Source: JALTID01 sp027004335 [NCBI: bacterium] (GTDB taxonomy: Bacteria; JALSQH01). Taken from it: DNA of 10,153 nt. The stretch lies in NCBI GenBank assembly GCA_027004335.1, contig JALTID010000088.1, positions 1 to 10,153 on the forward strand, written 5' to 3'. Below, piece after piece: positions 1 through 5,666 of the stretch (its first letter is position 1; each line of letters starts with the position of its first letter). The position numbers and the translations under genes were made by a program. Below the pieces are notes generated by a model. That model saw only the letters and a list, made by a program, of their open reading frames with translations. It had not been told where the DNA came from and did not search any database.

Positions 1-473
1 CTTTTCCCCCTATCACCTGTAAACAGGTAAACTGTCTCCACAGGAACAATTTGAAAAACGAGATCTACCGCCGATTCAAGGACCTCTTCCAGTGTATTAG
101 AATGTAAAAGAATCTTCCCCATCTGGTAGAGAGCGTAAAAGCTCAAGTTCTCAGTAGAAAAAGAAGTTTCTTTTTGCTCCTCTTCCTCAATAAGAGTAAA
201 AGTAATTCTATGTTCAGCAACAAAAACTAAATCCCCTTTGTTAACTCTTACCTTCCCTCTGATTTTTTCACCATTTACAAAAGTTCCATTGGTGCTACCA
301 AGATCTTCTACCAAAATCCCTTCATCTGTAATATAGAGTTTCATATGATGCCTGGAAACACCAGGATCTGGAATGGTTATATCATTTTCAGGAGATCTTC
401 CTACTGTATAGGTCCCCTTCTCAAGGATAAATTCTCTAACTTGCTCTCTATGCTCAATTAAGAGCTTATACAT
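1..473 (-). CDS. FHA-domain signalling protein, probable FHA-GAF (3' part outside the window)
   Basis: Translating the minus strand from ATG 473 gives 157 codons that run off the left edge. Residues 1-90 are a forkhead-associated (FHA) domain, a phosphothreonine-binding module. The family signature is intact: GR at 25-26, SRHH at 40-43, GSTNGT at 59-64 and NG at 67-68. A Glu-rich linker follows at about 91-105. From about residue 110 the sequence (FYALYQMGKILL, then EEVLESAVDLV and VYLFTGDRG) looks like the start of a GAF sensor domain. In FHA-GAF proteins the missing C-terminus is commonly a sigma-54 activator AAA domain, a nucleotide cyclase, a GGDEF domain or a phosphatase, and nothing visible decides between these. 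The start lies only two bases after the stop of the upstream membrane-protein gene and has no clear Shine-Dalgarno, so translation is probably coupled. The FHA call is firm, the GAF call moderate, and the output domain unknown. Confidence 0.85.
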   Translation of the reverse strand, partial: MYKLLIEHREQVREFILEKGTYTVGRSPENDITIPDPGVSRHHMKLYITDEGILVEDLGSTNGTFVNGEKIRGKVRVNKGDLVFVAEHRITFTLIEEEEQKETSFSTENLSFYALYQMGKILLHSNTLEEVLESAVDLVFQIVPVETVYLFTGDRGK

Positions 474-475
474 TT

Positions 476-808
476 TTAATGTTCATGCCCATGATTTGAT
501 TCAGGCATCGGCTCCATCAAAGCAGCACCAGTAGCAAAAATAGCAACTGTCAACCCTCCCAGGAAAACAGAATACTGATAAAAATTAAGTGGCACATTAA
601 AAAAATTCAGGACAATTAAATATGACGCAATAACAACATTAACAATTTCAGGCCATCTTTTATCAGATACCATTCCAGCAAGGATCAAAACTGCTATTGC
701 CAAGACCAGAACCGTTATATCTCTCACAGCAAGGTGCAAATGATGTAATCTCACTCCAACTGGAATAAGAAATAAACCTAAAAAGAGATTAACCCAATCC
801 TGCCACAT
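476..808 (-). CDS. small four-helix membrane protein, SPW-repeat-like
   Basis: This 110-residue protein has four predicted membrane helices: about residues 5-22, 28-46, 54-72 and 78-98. Two halves begin alike (WQDWVNLFLGLFLIP and RWPEIVNVVIASYLIV), which fits the SPW-repeat family, although the second half of the SPW signature is degenerate (IPVGV, and VLNFFNVP). The C-terminus is short, polar and His-rich (ending NHGHEH) and could bind metal, but that is speculative. The family has no established function. ATG 808 was chosen because it follows a good ribosome site (GGAGG, pairing with 818-822) about nine bases upstream. A longer reading in the same frame would run back through the terminator hairpin and into the next gene, which is unlikely. 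Its stop is two bases from the FHA gene start, so the two genes are very probably co-transcribed from the promoter at 839-866. Confidence 0.75.
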   Translation of the reverse strand: MWQDWVNLFLGLFLIPVGVRLHHLHLAVRDITVLVLAIAVLILAGMVSDKRWPEIVNVVIASYLIVLNFFNVPLNFYQYSVFLGGLTVAIFATGAALMEPMPESNHGHEH

Positions 809-838
809 AATAAATTTCCTCCATCCTTCTTCCCTTAA

Positions 839-866
839 ATTATATACAAAAAAAGCGGGGTGTAAA
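839..866 (-). promoter_or_regulatory. predicted sigma-70-type promoter for the SPW-FHA gene pair
   Basis: On the minus strand TTTACA (866-861) and TATAAT (844-839) are 16 bases apart, matching the -35 consensus at five of six positions and the -10 at all six. The expected transcript start, near 832, would leave about 24 bases before the SPW start codon, including its GGAGG site. The -35 box is the loop of the terminator hairpin at 848-876, and the spacer contains one arm of its stem and its T-tract. Confidence 0.6.
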
Positions 867-876
867 CCCCGCTTTT
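848..876 (-). terminator. intrinsic terminator downstream of the rhodanese remnant
   Basis: A perfect stem (AAAAGCGGGG at 851-860 pairing with CCCCGCTTTT at 867-876) encloses a six-base loop. On the minus strand it ends in seven T residues (854-848). It lies 26 bases beyond the stop of the rhodanese-like gene. The plus-strand side has only four T residues after the GC core, so termination should be mainly in the minus direction. Confidence 0.85.
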
Positions 877-902
877 GCAAAAGAATCTTATAAAGAAAAA
901 AA

Positions 903-1361
903 TCAGCAGCCTTCTTCTTCCTCCTCTTTTTCCTCATTGCCTTTTTTATGCTTTGTCGCCATGAATTTCTTCCACCCTAACCATCCCCCTTCCAGATTGT
1001 AAACATGCCTGTAACCCATTTGTTTCAGTACATAGGTAGAAAATGCACCTCTTCCTCCTGTCTTGCAATAAACAACTATCTTTGCATTTTTATTAGGTAT
1101 CTTTTTGCCAATTTTAAATTCAAGCAATCCTCTATGAATATTTTCCCCGATGTGACCGCCAATTAGCCCCATCACATTGACTTTTTCAAAATCTGCTCTC
1201 TCGTTTGCAGGAGACATTCCAAAGGTGGGAACAGTTTTAACCTTTCCATACTATTTGATACTTCCTGACCCAAGTGAAAAAACTTTTGTGGGTATGAGTA
1301 AAGCTCTATCATCTATCACACTACCTTTTATAAAGTCTCTTCCGGAAATTTTTTTACCCAT
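903..1361 (-). pseudogene. decayed Tat-exported rhodanese-like sulfurtransferase with in-frame amber codon
   Basis: The likely original start is ATG 1361-1359, seven bases after a GGAGG site (1369-1373). Reading from it in one frame gives MGKKISGRDFIKGSVI, close to a twin-arginine signal (S-R-R-x-F-L-K) but with the first Arg changed to Gly and charged residues breaking the hydrophobic stretch. A TAG codon at 1253-1251 stops this peptide at 36 residues. The same frame then resumes and encodes the C-terminal half of a rhodanese domain. That half has the active-site loop YCKTGGRG with its catalytic Cys, and the typical VYNLEGGWLGW, ending in a Lys/Glu-rich tail. The usual DVR-x-x-x-E-[YF] stretch before the GHI motif is missing, and the GHIPGAINIPRG-type segment is shortened to GHIGENIHRG. 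Family knowledge says that half is needed for the fold. Several separate lesions suggest a pseudogene. Alternatively, a 104-residue fragment could be made from ATG 1217, which has only a weak ribosome site. A terminator follows. Confidence 0.7.
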
Positions 1362-1470
1362 CAACCAGCCTCCTGTAATACTGCTTCCCCATTTTAAGAC
1401 AAAAAAGCGGCCATGTGGATTTCTCATATATTTACTGTAATTTCAAGGTGTTAATTAAGTTACAGGATAT

Positions 1471-1510
1471 TGTCAAAATGCGCCTTTTGGGGGATTATGT
1501 CATTTTGACA
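1471..1510. repeat. 10-bp inverted repeat directly after feoB
   Basis: TGTCAAAATG (1471-1480) and CATTTTGACA (1501-1510) are perfect reverse complements separated by 20 bases, and the second arm touches the feoB stop codon. The right arm is also half of a tighter palindrome, ATGTCATTTTGACAT (1497-1511), so two alternative hairpins are possible. No T-tract follows on either side. On the minus strand the left arm contains TTGACA (1476-1471), a consensus -35, but no good -10 follows it. It may be a weak terminator or processing hairpin, or an operator for the gene at 903-1361. Confidence 0.5.
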
Positions 1511-3463
1511 TTAAAAATGGAAAGGAAGAAGAATAAGCCTCATCAATAGAGAGACAATTGTAGCGACAACCGTTGTAAGTATAACCGTAAAAATAGTACC
1601 TTTTTTACCTATTTCTTTCCATAAAGCAGCCAGGGTTGCCACACAGGGTACATAAAACATAACAAATGTAGAAAAAACCAGCATCTGGGAAAAGGACATC
1701 ACACTTTTTATGGCTGCTAATTTTACACCAAGGGCCTGAAAGAGCATAATTAAGGTTAATTCCTTACGAAATATTCCAAAAATCAGAGTCAGACCTACCT
1801 CCTTAGGTAACCCCAGTAACCACGAAGTAAATGGAGAAAGGATAGCATTAATCACAGGAGCAAGTTTATAAAATTCAAGGATACTCAGGATCCCTGAGCT
1901 CAGCATCATGACGGGAATTGCAATATAAATAAATTCCTTAAGTCTGAGCCAGGTTTTGAGCCATACAATCTTTAGAGAAGGAAGATTATATTTAGGAATT
2001 TCAATTATTATTCCCGGTGTAACCTCAGGATAATATAAAAGCATAATTCTACCTATAACCCCGATCACGAATAAATTAAGAATGTAGAGAGTGATTGCTG
2101 CAAGAGGTCCTCCAAAATACCCCACAAGGCCCAGAATAACTGTGGTTCTCGCTGAACAGGGAATCATTGTTGAAAGAGCAGCAGTGATAAATCTCTCCCT
2201 GGTGGATTCAAGAGTCCTTGTAGCAAGTACACCGGGAACATTACATCCATAACCTAAAATAAATGGTACAACAGATTTTCCATGCAAGCCAATTCTGTGC
2301 ATAAAGATATCGGTAAGATACGCCACCCTTGGAAGATAACCTGTATCTTCAAGAAAAGAAAGACCAATAAAAAAAGGTAACAGATATGGGATAGCAATAG
2401 CAATGGCACCACCAATCCCCTGAATAAAACCCACTGCGATCTCCCCACCAAGAGTGTGACCAAAATAATCCCTTACCAGAACTGAAAAAGAATCAAGATA
2501 CTTCATAAAAAAGTCTTCCGCTGGTTCACCACCCTTAAAAACAATATAGAAAAAACCGTAAAAAACTCCTGCCAGGATTATGTAACCCCATACAGGGTGC
2601 ATAACAAGATTGTCAATCTTGTCATCGATAGGGATTTGAACTTTTCTAAAAGTAACCACTTCTTCAAAAATGGATAACGCTATCCCATGTCGGGATTTAT
2701 TCACCACTTCATAGGAATTTTCTCCAAATTCTTCTTCCAGATTTTGTTTTATTTCAATTATCTTATCTCTCGTTGGGTGGAACAGCCTATATAGGATCTT
2801 AGTTATATTTTCATCCTCTTCAAGAATCTTAATGGCAACAAACCTGAGGGGATAAGAAGAAACTGCTTCTTCATCTTTTAATATATTGACAACATTGCTA
2901 ATAGCTCCTTCAAGAGGTTTCTCATAAGTTGGAGGAGCAGGAATACATCTCTCTTTATTTTTAATGCATCCAGGAATAGAGTAAATGATCTCTTTAATAC
3001 CTTTGCCTTTTTTTGCAATTAATGGATAAACAGGTAAACCAAGCTCCTCAGAAAGTTTCTCAACATTAACTTCCTCTCCCCTTCGCTCCGCAACATCAAT
3101 CATATTTAAAGCAACAATTACCGGGATACCCAGTTCCATCAGCTCCAGAGTTAATTCCAGAGAACGCCCCAGAACTGATGCATCTAAGATATTTATTATT
3201 ACATCTACCTTCCCTGAAAGCAGGTATTTTCTTGATTCAAGTTCGGCTAAGTCTCTGGAGGAAAGTGAATAAAGACCAGGAAGGTCAACAAGTCTTGCTG
3301 TTTTACCAAGAATGGTAACTTTGCTTTCCTGATACTTTACTGTTGCCCCGGGAAAATTGGCTGAGATTGCTTTATAACCAGCTATTGCATTAAAAAATGT
3401 ACTCTTACCTGAATTGGGCTGCCCTACAAGCGCAACTGTGCAGCATAACTCACCCTGGGCCAT
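1511..3463 (-). CDS. feoB: ferrous iron transporter FeoB (GTPase-coupled permease)
   Basis: This 650-residue protein is the inner-membrane permease of the Feo system for Fe2+ uptake. The N-terminal G domain is complete: P-loop GQPNSGKST (14-22), switch threonine in PGATV (Thr41), DLPG (60-63), NMID (120-123) and a G5-like segment near 147-155. A helical linker of about residues 165-275 joins it to the membrane core. The core carries both Gate regions with their conserved cysteines: GYGCNVPG (Cys407), MIPCSART (Cys436) and YVPCVATLAAL (Cys607). The C-terminus is short, with no fused FeoC-like domain. The ATG lies four bases after GGAGGAG and inside the end of feoA (14-base overlap), so translation is coupled. 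Length and motifs are normal and no lesion is seen. Regulation is expected from the operator before feoA. Confidence 0.97.
   Translation of the reverse strand: MAQGELCCTVALVGQPNSGKSTFFNAIAGYKAISANFPGATVKYQESKVTILGKTARLVDLPGLYSLSSRDLAELESRKYLLSGKVDVIINILDASVLGRSLELTLELMELGIPVIVALNMIDVAERRGEEVNVEKLSEELGLPVYPLIAKKGKGIKEIIYSIPGCIKNKERCIPAPPTYEKPLEGAISNVVNILKDEEAVSSYPLRFVAIKILEEDENITKILYRLFHPTRDKIIEIKQNLEEEFGENSYEVVNKSRHGIALSIFEEVVTFRKVQIPIDDKIDNLVMHPVWGYIILAGVFYGFFYIVFKGGEPAEDFFMKYLDSFSVLVRDYFGHTLGGEIAVGFIQGIGGAIAIAIPYLLPFFIGLSFLEDTGYLPRVAYLTDIFMHRIGLHGKSVVPFILGYGCNVPGVLATRTLESTRERFITAALSTMIPCSARTTVILGLVGYFGGPLAAITLYILNLFVIGVIGRIMLLYYPEVTPGIIIEIPKYNLPSLKIVWLKTWLRLKEFIYIAIPVMMLSSGILSILEFYKLAPVINAILSPFTSWLLGLPKEVGLTLIFGIFRKELTLIMLFQALGVKLAAIKSVMSFSQMLVFSTFVMFYVPCVATLAALWKEIGKKGTIFTVILTTVVATIVSLLMRLILLPFHF
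2604..2622. repeat. 19-bp perfect palindrome inside feoB
   Basis: ACAAGATTG and CAATCTTGT flank a single central T. The site lies where feoB codes for the join between the cytoplasmic part and the first membrane helix (the residues around DKIDNLV). The coding reading is ordinary, and the palindrome may be chance. Confidence 0.35.
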
Positions 3464-3701
3464 TAAACTCCTCCACCACTATCCTAACAGCTACGCCTCT
3501 CCCAATGGCCACATCGCTACCACCAACCCTTACTCTAATGGGACCTCTTAAAAAACTCTGATTGATCACTTCAACAACTGTACCGGGCAGGATACCCATG
3601 TCATAGAGCCTTTCATACACACTTCTGCCACCATTAATTCCAACTACCCGGTATCTCCTACCAGCTTTTGCATCTGCCAGTGTTTCCACCACAAGCACCA
3701 T
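3450..3701 (-). CDS. feoA: FeoA, cytoplasmic SH3-like partner of FeoB
   Basis: This small protein of up to 83 residues has the FeoA/SH3-like beta-barrel pattern: a LADAKAGRRYRVVGI strand region, the conserved ERLYDMGILPGTVVEVI core (30-46), and a final strand series ending in VRIVVEEF. FeoA proteins bind and modulate FeoB in the cytoplasm. It is the first gene of the feoA-feoB unit and overlaps feoB by 14 bases. The start is uncertain. ATG 3701 has only AGG directly against it, which is too close for a ribosome site. A GTG at 3692 (giving 80 residues, beginning VETLADAKAG after the initiator) has AGGA about eight bases upstream and may be the true start. A promoter and a DtxR-type operator lie in the 55 bases between aspS and feoA. 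Confidence 0.93.
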   Translation of the reverse strand: MVLVVETLADAKAGRRYRVVGINGGRSVYERLYDMGILPGTVVEVINQSFLRGPIRVRVGGSDVAIGRGVAVRIVVEEFNGPG

Positions 3702-3707
3702 CCTGTA

Positions 3708-3734
3708 TTAGTTTAGCCTAACTTTTTTAGTTAG
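3708..3734. promoter_or_regulatory. predicted DtxR/IdeR-type metal-responsive operator of feoAB
   Basis: TTAGTTTAGCCTAACTTTT (3708-3726, plus strand) matches the remembered DtxR/IdeR consensus TTAGGTTAGSCTAACCTAA at 15 of 19 positions, including the central block TTAGCCTAAC. A further half-site follows: CTAACT (3718-3723) and AGTTAG (3729-3734) form a perfect inverted repeat around five T residues. The site covers the region just downstream of the feoA -10 box, where a bound repressor would block transcription. The regulator gene is not in the window. Confidence 0.7.
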
Positions 3735-3760
3735 TAAAACATCTCAATCGCTTCTGTCAA
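3733..3760 (-). promoter_or_regulatory. predicted feoA promoter, -35 over the aspS stop codon
   Basis: On the minus strand a consensus TTGACA (3760-3755) contains the aspS stop codon (3759-3757). TTTACT (3738-3733), four of six matches to TATAAT, follows after 16 bases. TACTAA at 3736-3731, after 18 bases, is a poorer alternative. The expected start falls inside the metal-responsive operator at 3708-3734. Confidence 0.55.
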
Positions 3761-5520
3761 GATTTTTTCTTAACAACTATCCCCAGTTCTAACAGCTGTT
3801 CGTAAGACACAGGGGATGGCGCTCCTGACATAAGATCCTGCCCTCGCTGAGTCTTAGGGAAGGCAATAACTTCTCTAATGGAGGATTCTTTTAAAATTAA
3901 CATCACAAGCCTATCCAGGCCAAAAGCTATCCCCCCATGTGGAGGCGCCCCATATTCCAGAGCATCTAACAGGAATCCAAACTTTAATCTCGCCTCTTCC
4001 TCAGAGATTCCAATGGCTTTAAATACCTTTTCCTGAATATCTTTTCTGTGAATCCTGATACTCCCACCTCCTATTTCTATCCCGTTTAATACAATATCAT
4101 ACGCCTTTGCCCGCACCTTTTGAGGTTCTTTTTCAAGAAGGTCAATATCCTCATCAAATGGCATTGTAAATGGATGATGAACAGATACCCAGCGTTTTTC
4201 CTCCCCACTCCACTCAAATAGTGGAAAATCCACCACCCATGTAAAGGCAAGTTTATTTTCATCTATCAAATTCTCTCTTCCTGCAATTTCTTTTCTTAAC
4301 CTACCAAGAACATCATAAGTCACATCAGGAGCATCAGCAATAAAGATCATCAAATCACCAATACCAGCATCCATTCTTTTCTGTATCTCTACCTTTTCCT
4401 CCTCTGCAAAGAATTTTGCAATGGGAGACTGCCATCCTTCATTCTGGATCTTTACCCATGCAAGTCCCTTTGCTCCAAAATCAAATGCAAAATCTGTTAA
4501 ATCATCGAGCTCTTTCCTGCTGTACTTCACTCCCCCGGGAACTGTGATACCCTTAACAATACCGCCTTTACCAACCACATCAGCAAAAACTTTAAATTTA
4601 CTTTTACCTGCAATTTCCGTTACATCTTTGAGAGTAAGGTCATACCTTAAATCAGGTGCATCTGACCCATATTTATCCATGGCTTCCTGATAAGAGATAA
4701 CTGGAAAAGGTGTTGTTAATTCAACACCAGCAACATCCTTAAAAATTCTATAGATAAGCCCCTCCATCACTTCAATTACATCTTCCCTTTCCACAAAACT
4801 CATTTCAACATCGATCTGGGTAAACTCAGGCTGTCTATCTGCTCTTAGATCCTCATCCCTGAAGCATTTTACTATTTGGAAATAACGATCAAACCCTGAA
4901 ACCATAAGGATCTGCTTGAAAAGCTGAGGAGATTGAGGAAGAGCATAAAAAGTTCCTAAATTCAGTCTTGAAGGAACAAGAAAATCCCTCGCACCCTCCG
5001 GAGTACTTTTAGTTAAAAAAGGTGTTTCAACTTCAATAAATCCATTTTCATCAAAATATTTTCTGGTAACCTGATAAAGTTTATGCCTCACAAATAAGTT
5101 ATTAAACATTCCATGTCTTCTCAGATCGATATATCTGTACTGGAGACGAAGAGATTCCTTAATATCTATATCATCCTCTATTTCAAATGGGGGATGTTTC
5201 GCCGTATTTAATATTTTAAGATCCGTAGCATATATCTCCCAATCCCCGGTAGCAAGGTTAGGGTTCTCGGTACCAGCTGGTCTTCTTGAAACAGGACCAG
5301 TCACTTCTATTACATACTCACTCCTGAGTTTTTTTGCCTCTTCGTGAAGTTTCTTATTCACATCAGGGCTGAAAACCACCTGAAATTTGCCTGTCCTATC
5401 CCGGAGATCTACAAAGATAACCCCACCGTGATCCCTTGCTGTGTGAACCCAACCCTGTAAAGTCAGGATTTTTCCTTCATCTTCTCTGTTCACTTCACCA
5501 CAATATTTACTTCTCCGCAT
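3757..5520 (-). CDS. aspS: aspartyl-tRNA synthetase, bacterial type, probably non-discriminating
   Basis: This 587-residue class II synthetase is nearly the length of the E. coli enzyme. It has the N-terminal OB-fold anticodon-binding domain (about 1-105), motif 1 with [20 protein letters not shown], the QSPQLFKQ aspartate-site segment, motif 2 (FRDED at 220-224), the bacterial GAD-type insertion (about 290-420), and motif 3 with GLDR (534-537). It charges tRNA with aspartate in the cytoplasm. The OB fold carries His31 (in RDHGG) and Gly83 (in RPAG). These align with His31 and Gly82 of Pseudomonas aeruginosa AspRS, residues tied in the literature I recall to a non-discriminating enzyme that also charges tRNA-Asn. 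That part is inference. ATG 5520 follows a GAGGTG site. The gene diverges from clpB. No terminator is seen between it and feoA, so some readthrough into feoAB is possible. Confidence 0.97.
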   Translation of the reverse strand: MRRSKYCGEVNREDEGKILTLQGWVHTARDHGGVIFVDLRDRTGKFQVVFSPDVNKKLHEEAKKLRSEYVIEVTGPVSRRPAGTENPNLATGDWEIYATDLKILNTAKHPPFEIEDDIDIKESLRLQYRYIDLRRHGMFNNLFVRHKLYQVTRKYFDENGFIEVETPFLTKSTPEGARDFLVPSRLNLGTFYALPQSPQLFKQILMVSGFDRYFQIVKCFRDEDLRADRQPEFTQIDVEMSFVEREDVIEVMEGLIYRIFKDVAGVELTTPFPVISYQEAMDKYGSDAPDLRYDLTLKDVTEIAGKSKFKVFADVVGKGGIVKGITVPGGVKYSRKELDDLTDFAFDFGAKGLAWVKIQNEGWQSPIAKFFAEEEKVEIQKRMDAGIGDLMIFIADAPDVTYDVLGRLRKEIAGRENLIDENKLAFTWVVDFPLFEWSGEEKRWVSVHHPFTMPFDEDIDLLEKEPQKVRAKAYDIVLNGIEIGGGSIRIHRKDIQEKVFKAIGISEEEARLKFGFLLDALEYGAPPHGGIAFGLDRLVMLILKESSIREVIAFPKTQRGQDLMSGAPSPVSYEQLLELGIVVKKKS

Positions 5521-5552
5521 TCTTCACCTCTTTTTATTTTTCAATTGCTTAA

Positions 5553-5580
5553 ATTATATTAGGAGAAAGAAAATTTTCCA
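5553..5580 (-). promoter_or_regulatory. predicted aspS promoter
   Basis: A perfect TATAAT on the minus strand (5558-5553) lies 32 bases before the aspS start. Its -35 partner is weak: TGGAAA (5580-5575) at 16 bases. The 10-base palindrome GAAAATTTTC (5569-5578) overlaps the -35 and spacer. Confidence 0.45.
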
Positions 5581-5598
5581 GAGAGAAAATCTATCTCG

Positions 5599-5626
5599 TT
5601 GACTTTAACAATTTTCTGCTTACATT
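5599..5626 (+). promoter_or_regulatory. predicted clpB promoter
   Basis: TTGACT (5599-5604) and TACATT (5621-5626) are 16 bases apart, matching the sigma-70 consensus at five and four of six positions. The leader would be about 34 bases. I see no CIRCE inverted repeat and no clear heat-shock sigma-32-type boxes, so the heat-shock control expected of clpB is not explained by this sequence. Confidence 0.4.
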
Positions 5627-5651
5627 TTTAATAGTAAACAAATAAAGTGTT

Positions 5652-5660
5652 AAGGAGGTG
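5652..5660 (+). promoter_or_regulatory. clpB ribosome binding site, decides the start
   Basis: AAGGAGGTG is a near-perfect Shine-Dalgarno, six bases before ATG 5667. An in-frame GTG at 5658 is part of this site and so cannot be the start. The protein therefore begins MWPDKYT. Confidence 0.85.
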
Positions 5661-5666
5661 AAAAAT

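Noticed and set aside
17-28. CCTGTAAACAGG hairpin at the left edge
   Set aside because: It is a five-base stem inside the FHA-GAF coding region, too short to mean anything.
809-937. Extended N-terminus of the SPW-like protein back to position 937
   Set aside because: It would be translated through the terminator stem and overlap the rhodanese remnant. The residues look like junk, and ATG 808 has a good ribosome site.
1251-1253. In-frame TAG read as a recoded amino acid such as pyrrolysine
   Set aside because: The same gene has other lesions (lost Tat Arg, lost DVR segment). No recoding element is apparent and the position is outside any catalytic motif.
1359-1427. Longer minus-strand start for the rhodanese-like gene at ATG 1427
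   Set aside because: It has no ribosome site, while ATG 1361 has GGAGG at ideal spacing and starts exactly at the Tat-like sequence.
1177-1440. Plus-strand open frame opposite the rhodanese remnant
   Set aside because: It has no ribosome site and no recognisable domain. The minus strand explains the region through the rhodanese and Tat motifs.
5569-5578. GAAAATTTTC palindrome near the aspS promoter as an operator
   Set aside because: It is ten bases of low-complexity AT-rich sequence. Such palindromes are common by chance at this base composition.
5521-5666. CIRCE or heat-shock sigma boxes ahead of clpB
   Set aside because: I looked for a TTAGCACTC/GAGTGCTAA inverted repeat and for sigma-32-type boxes and found neither.
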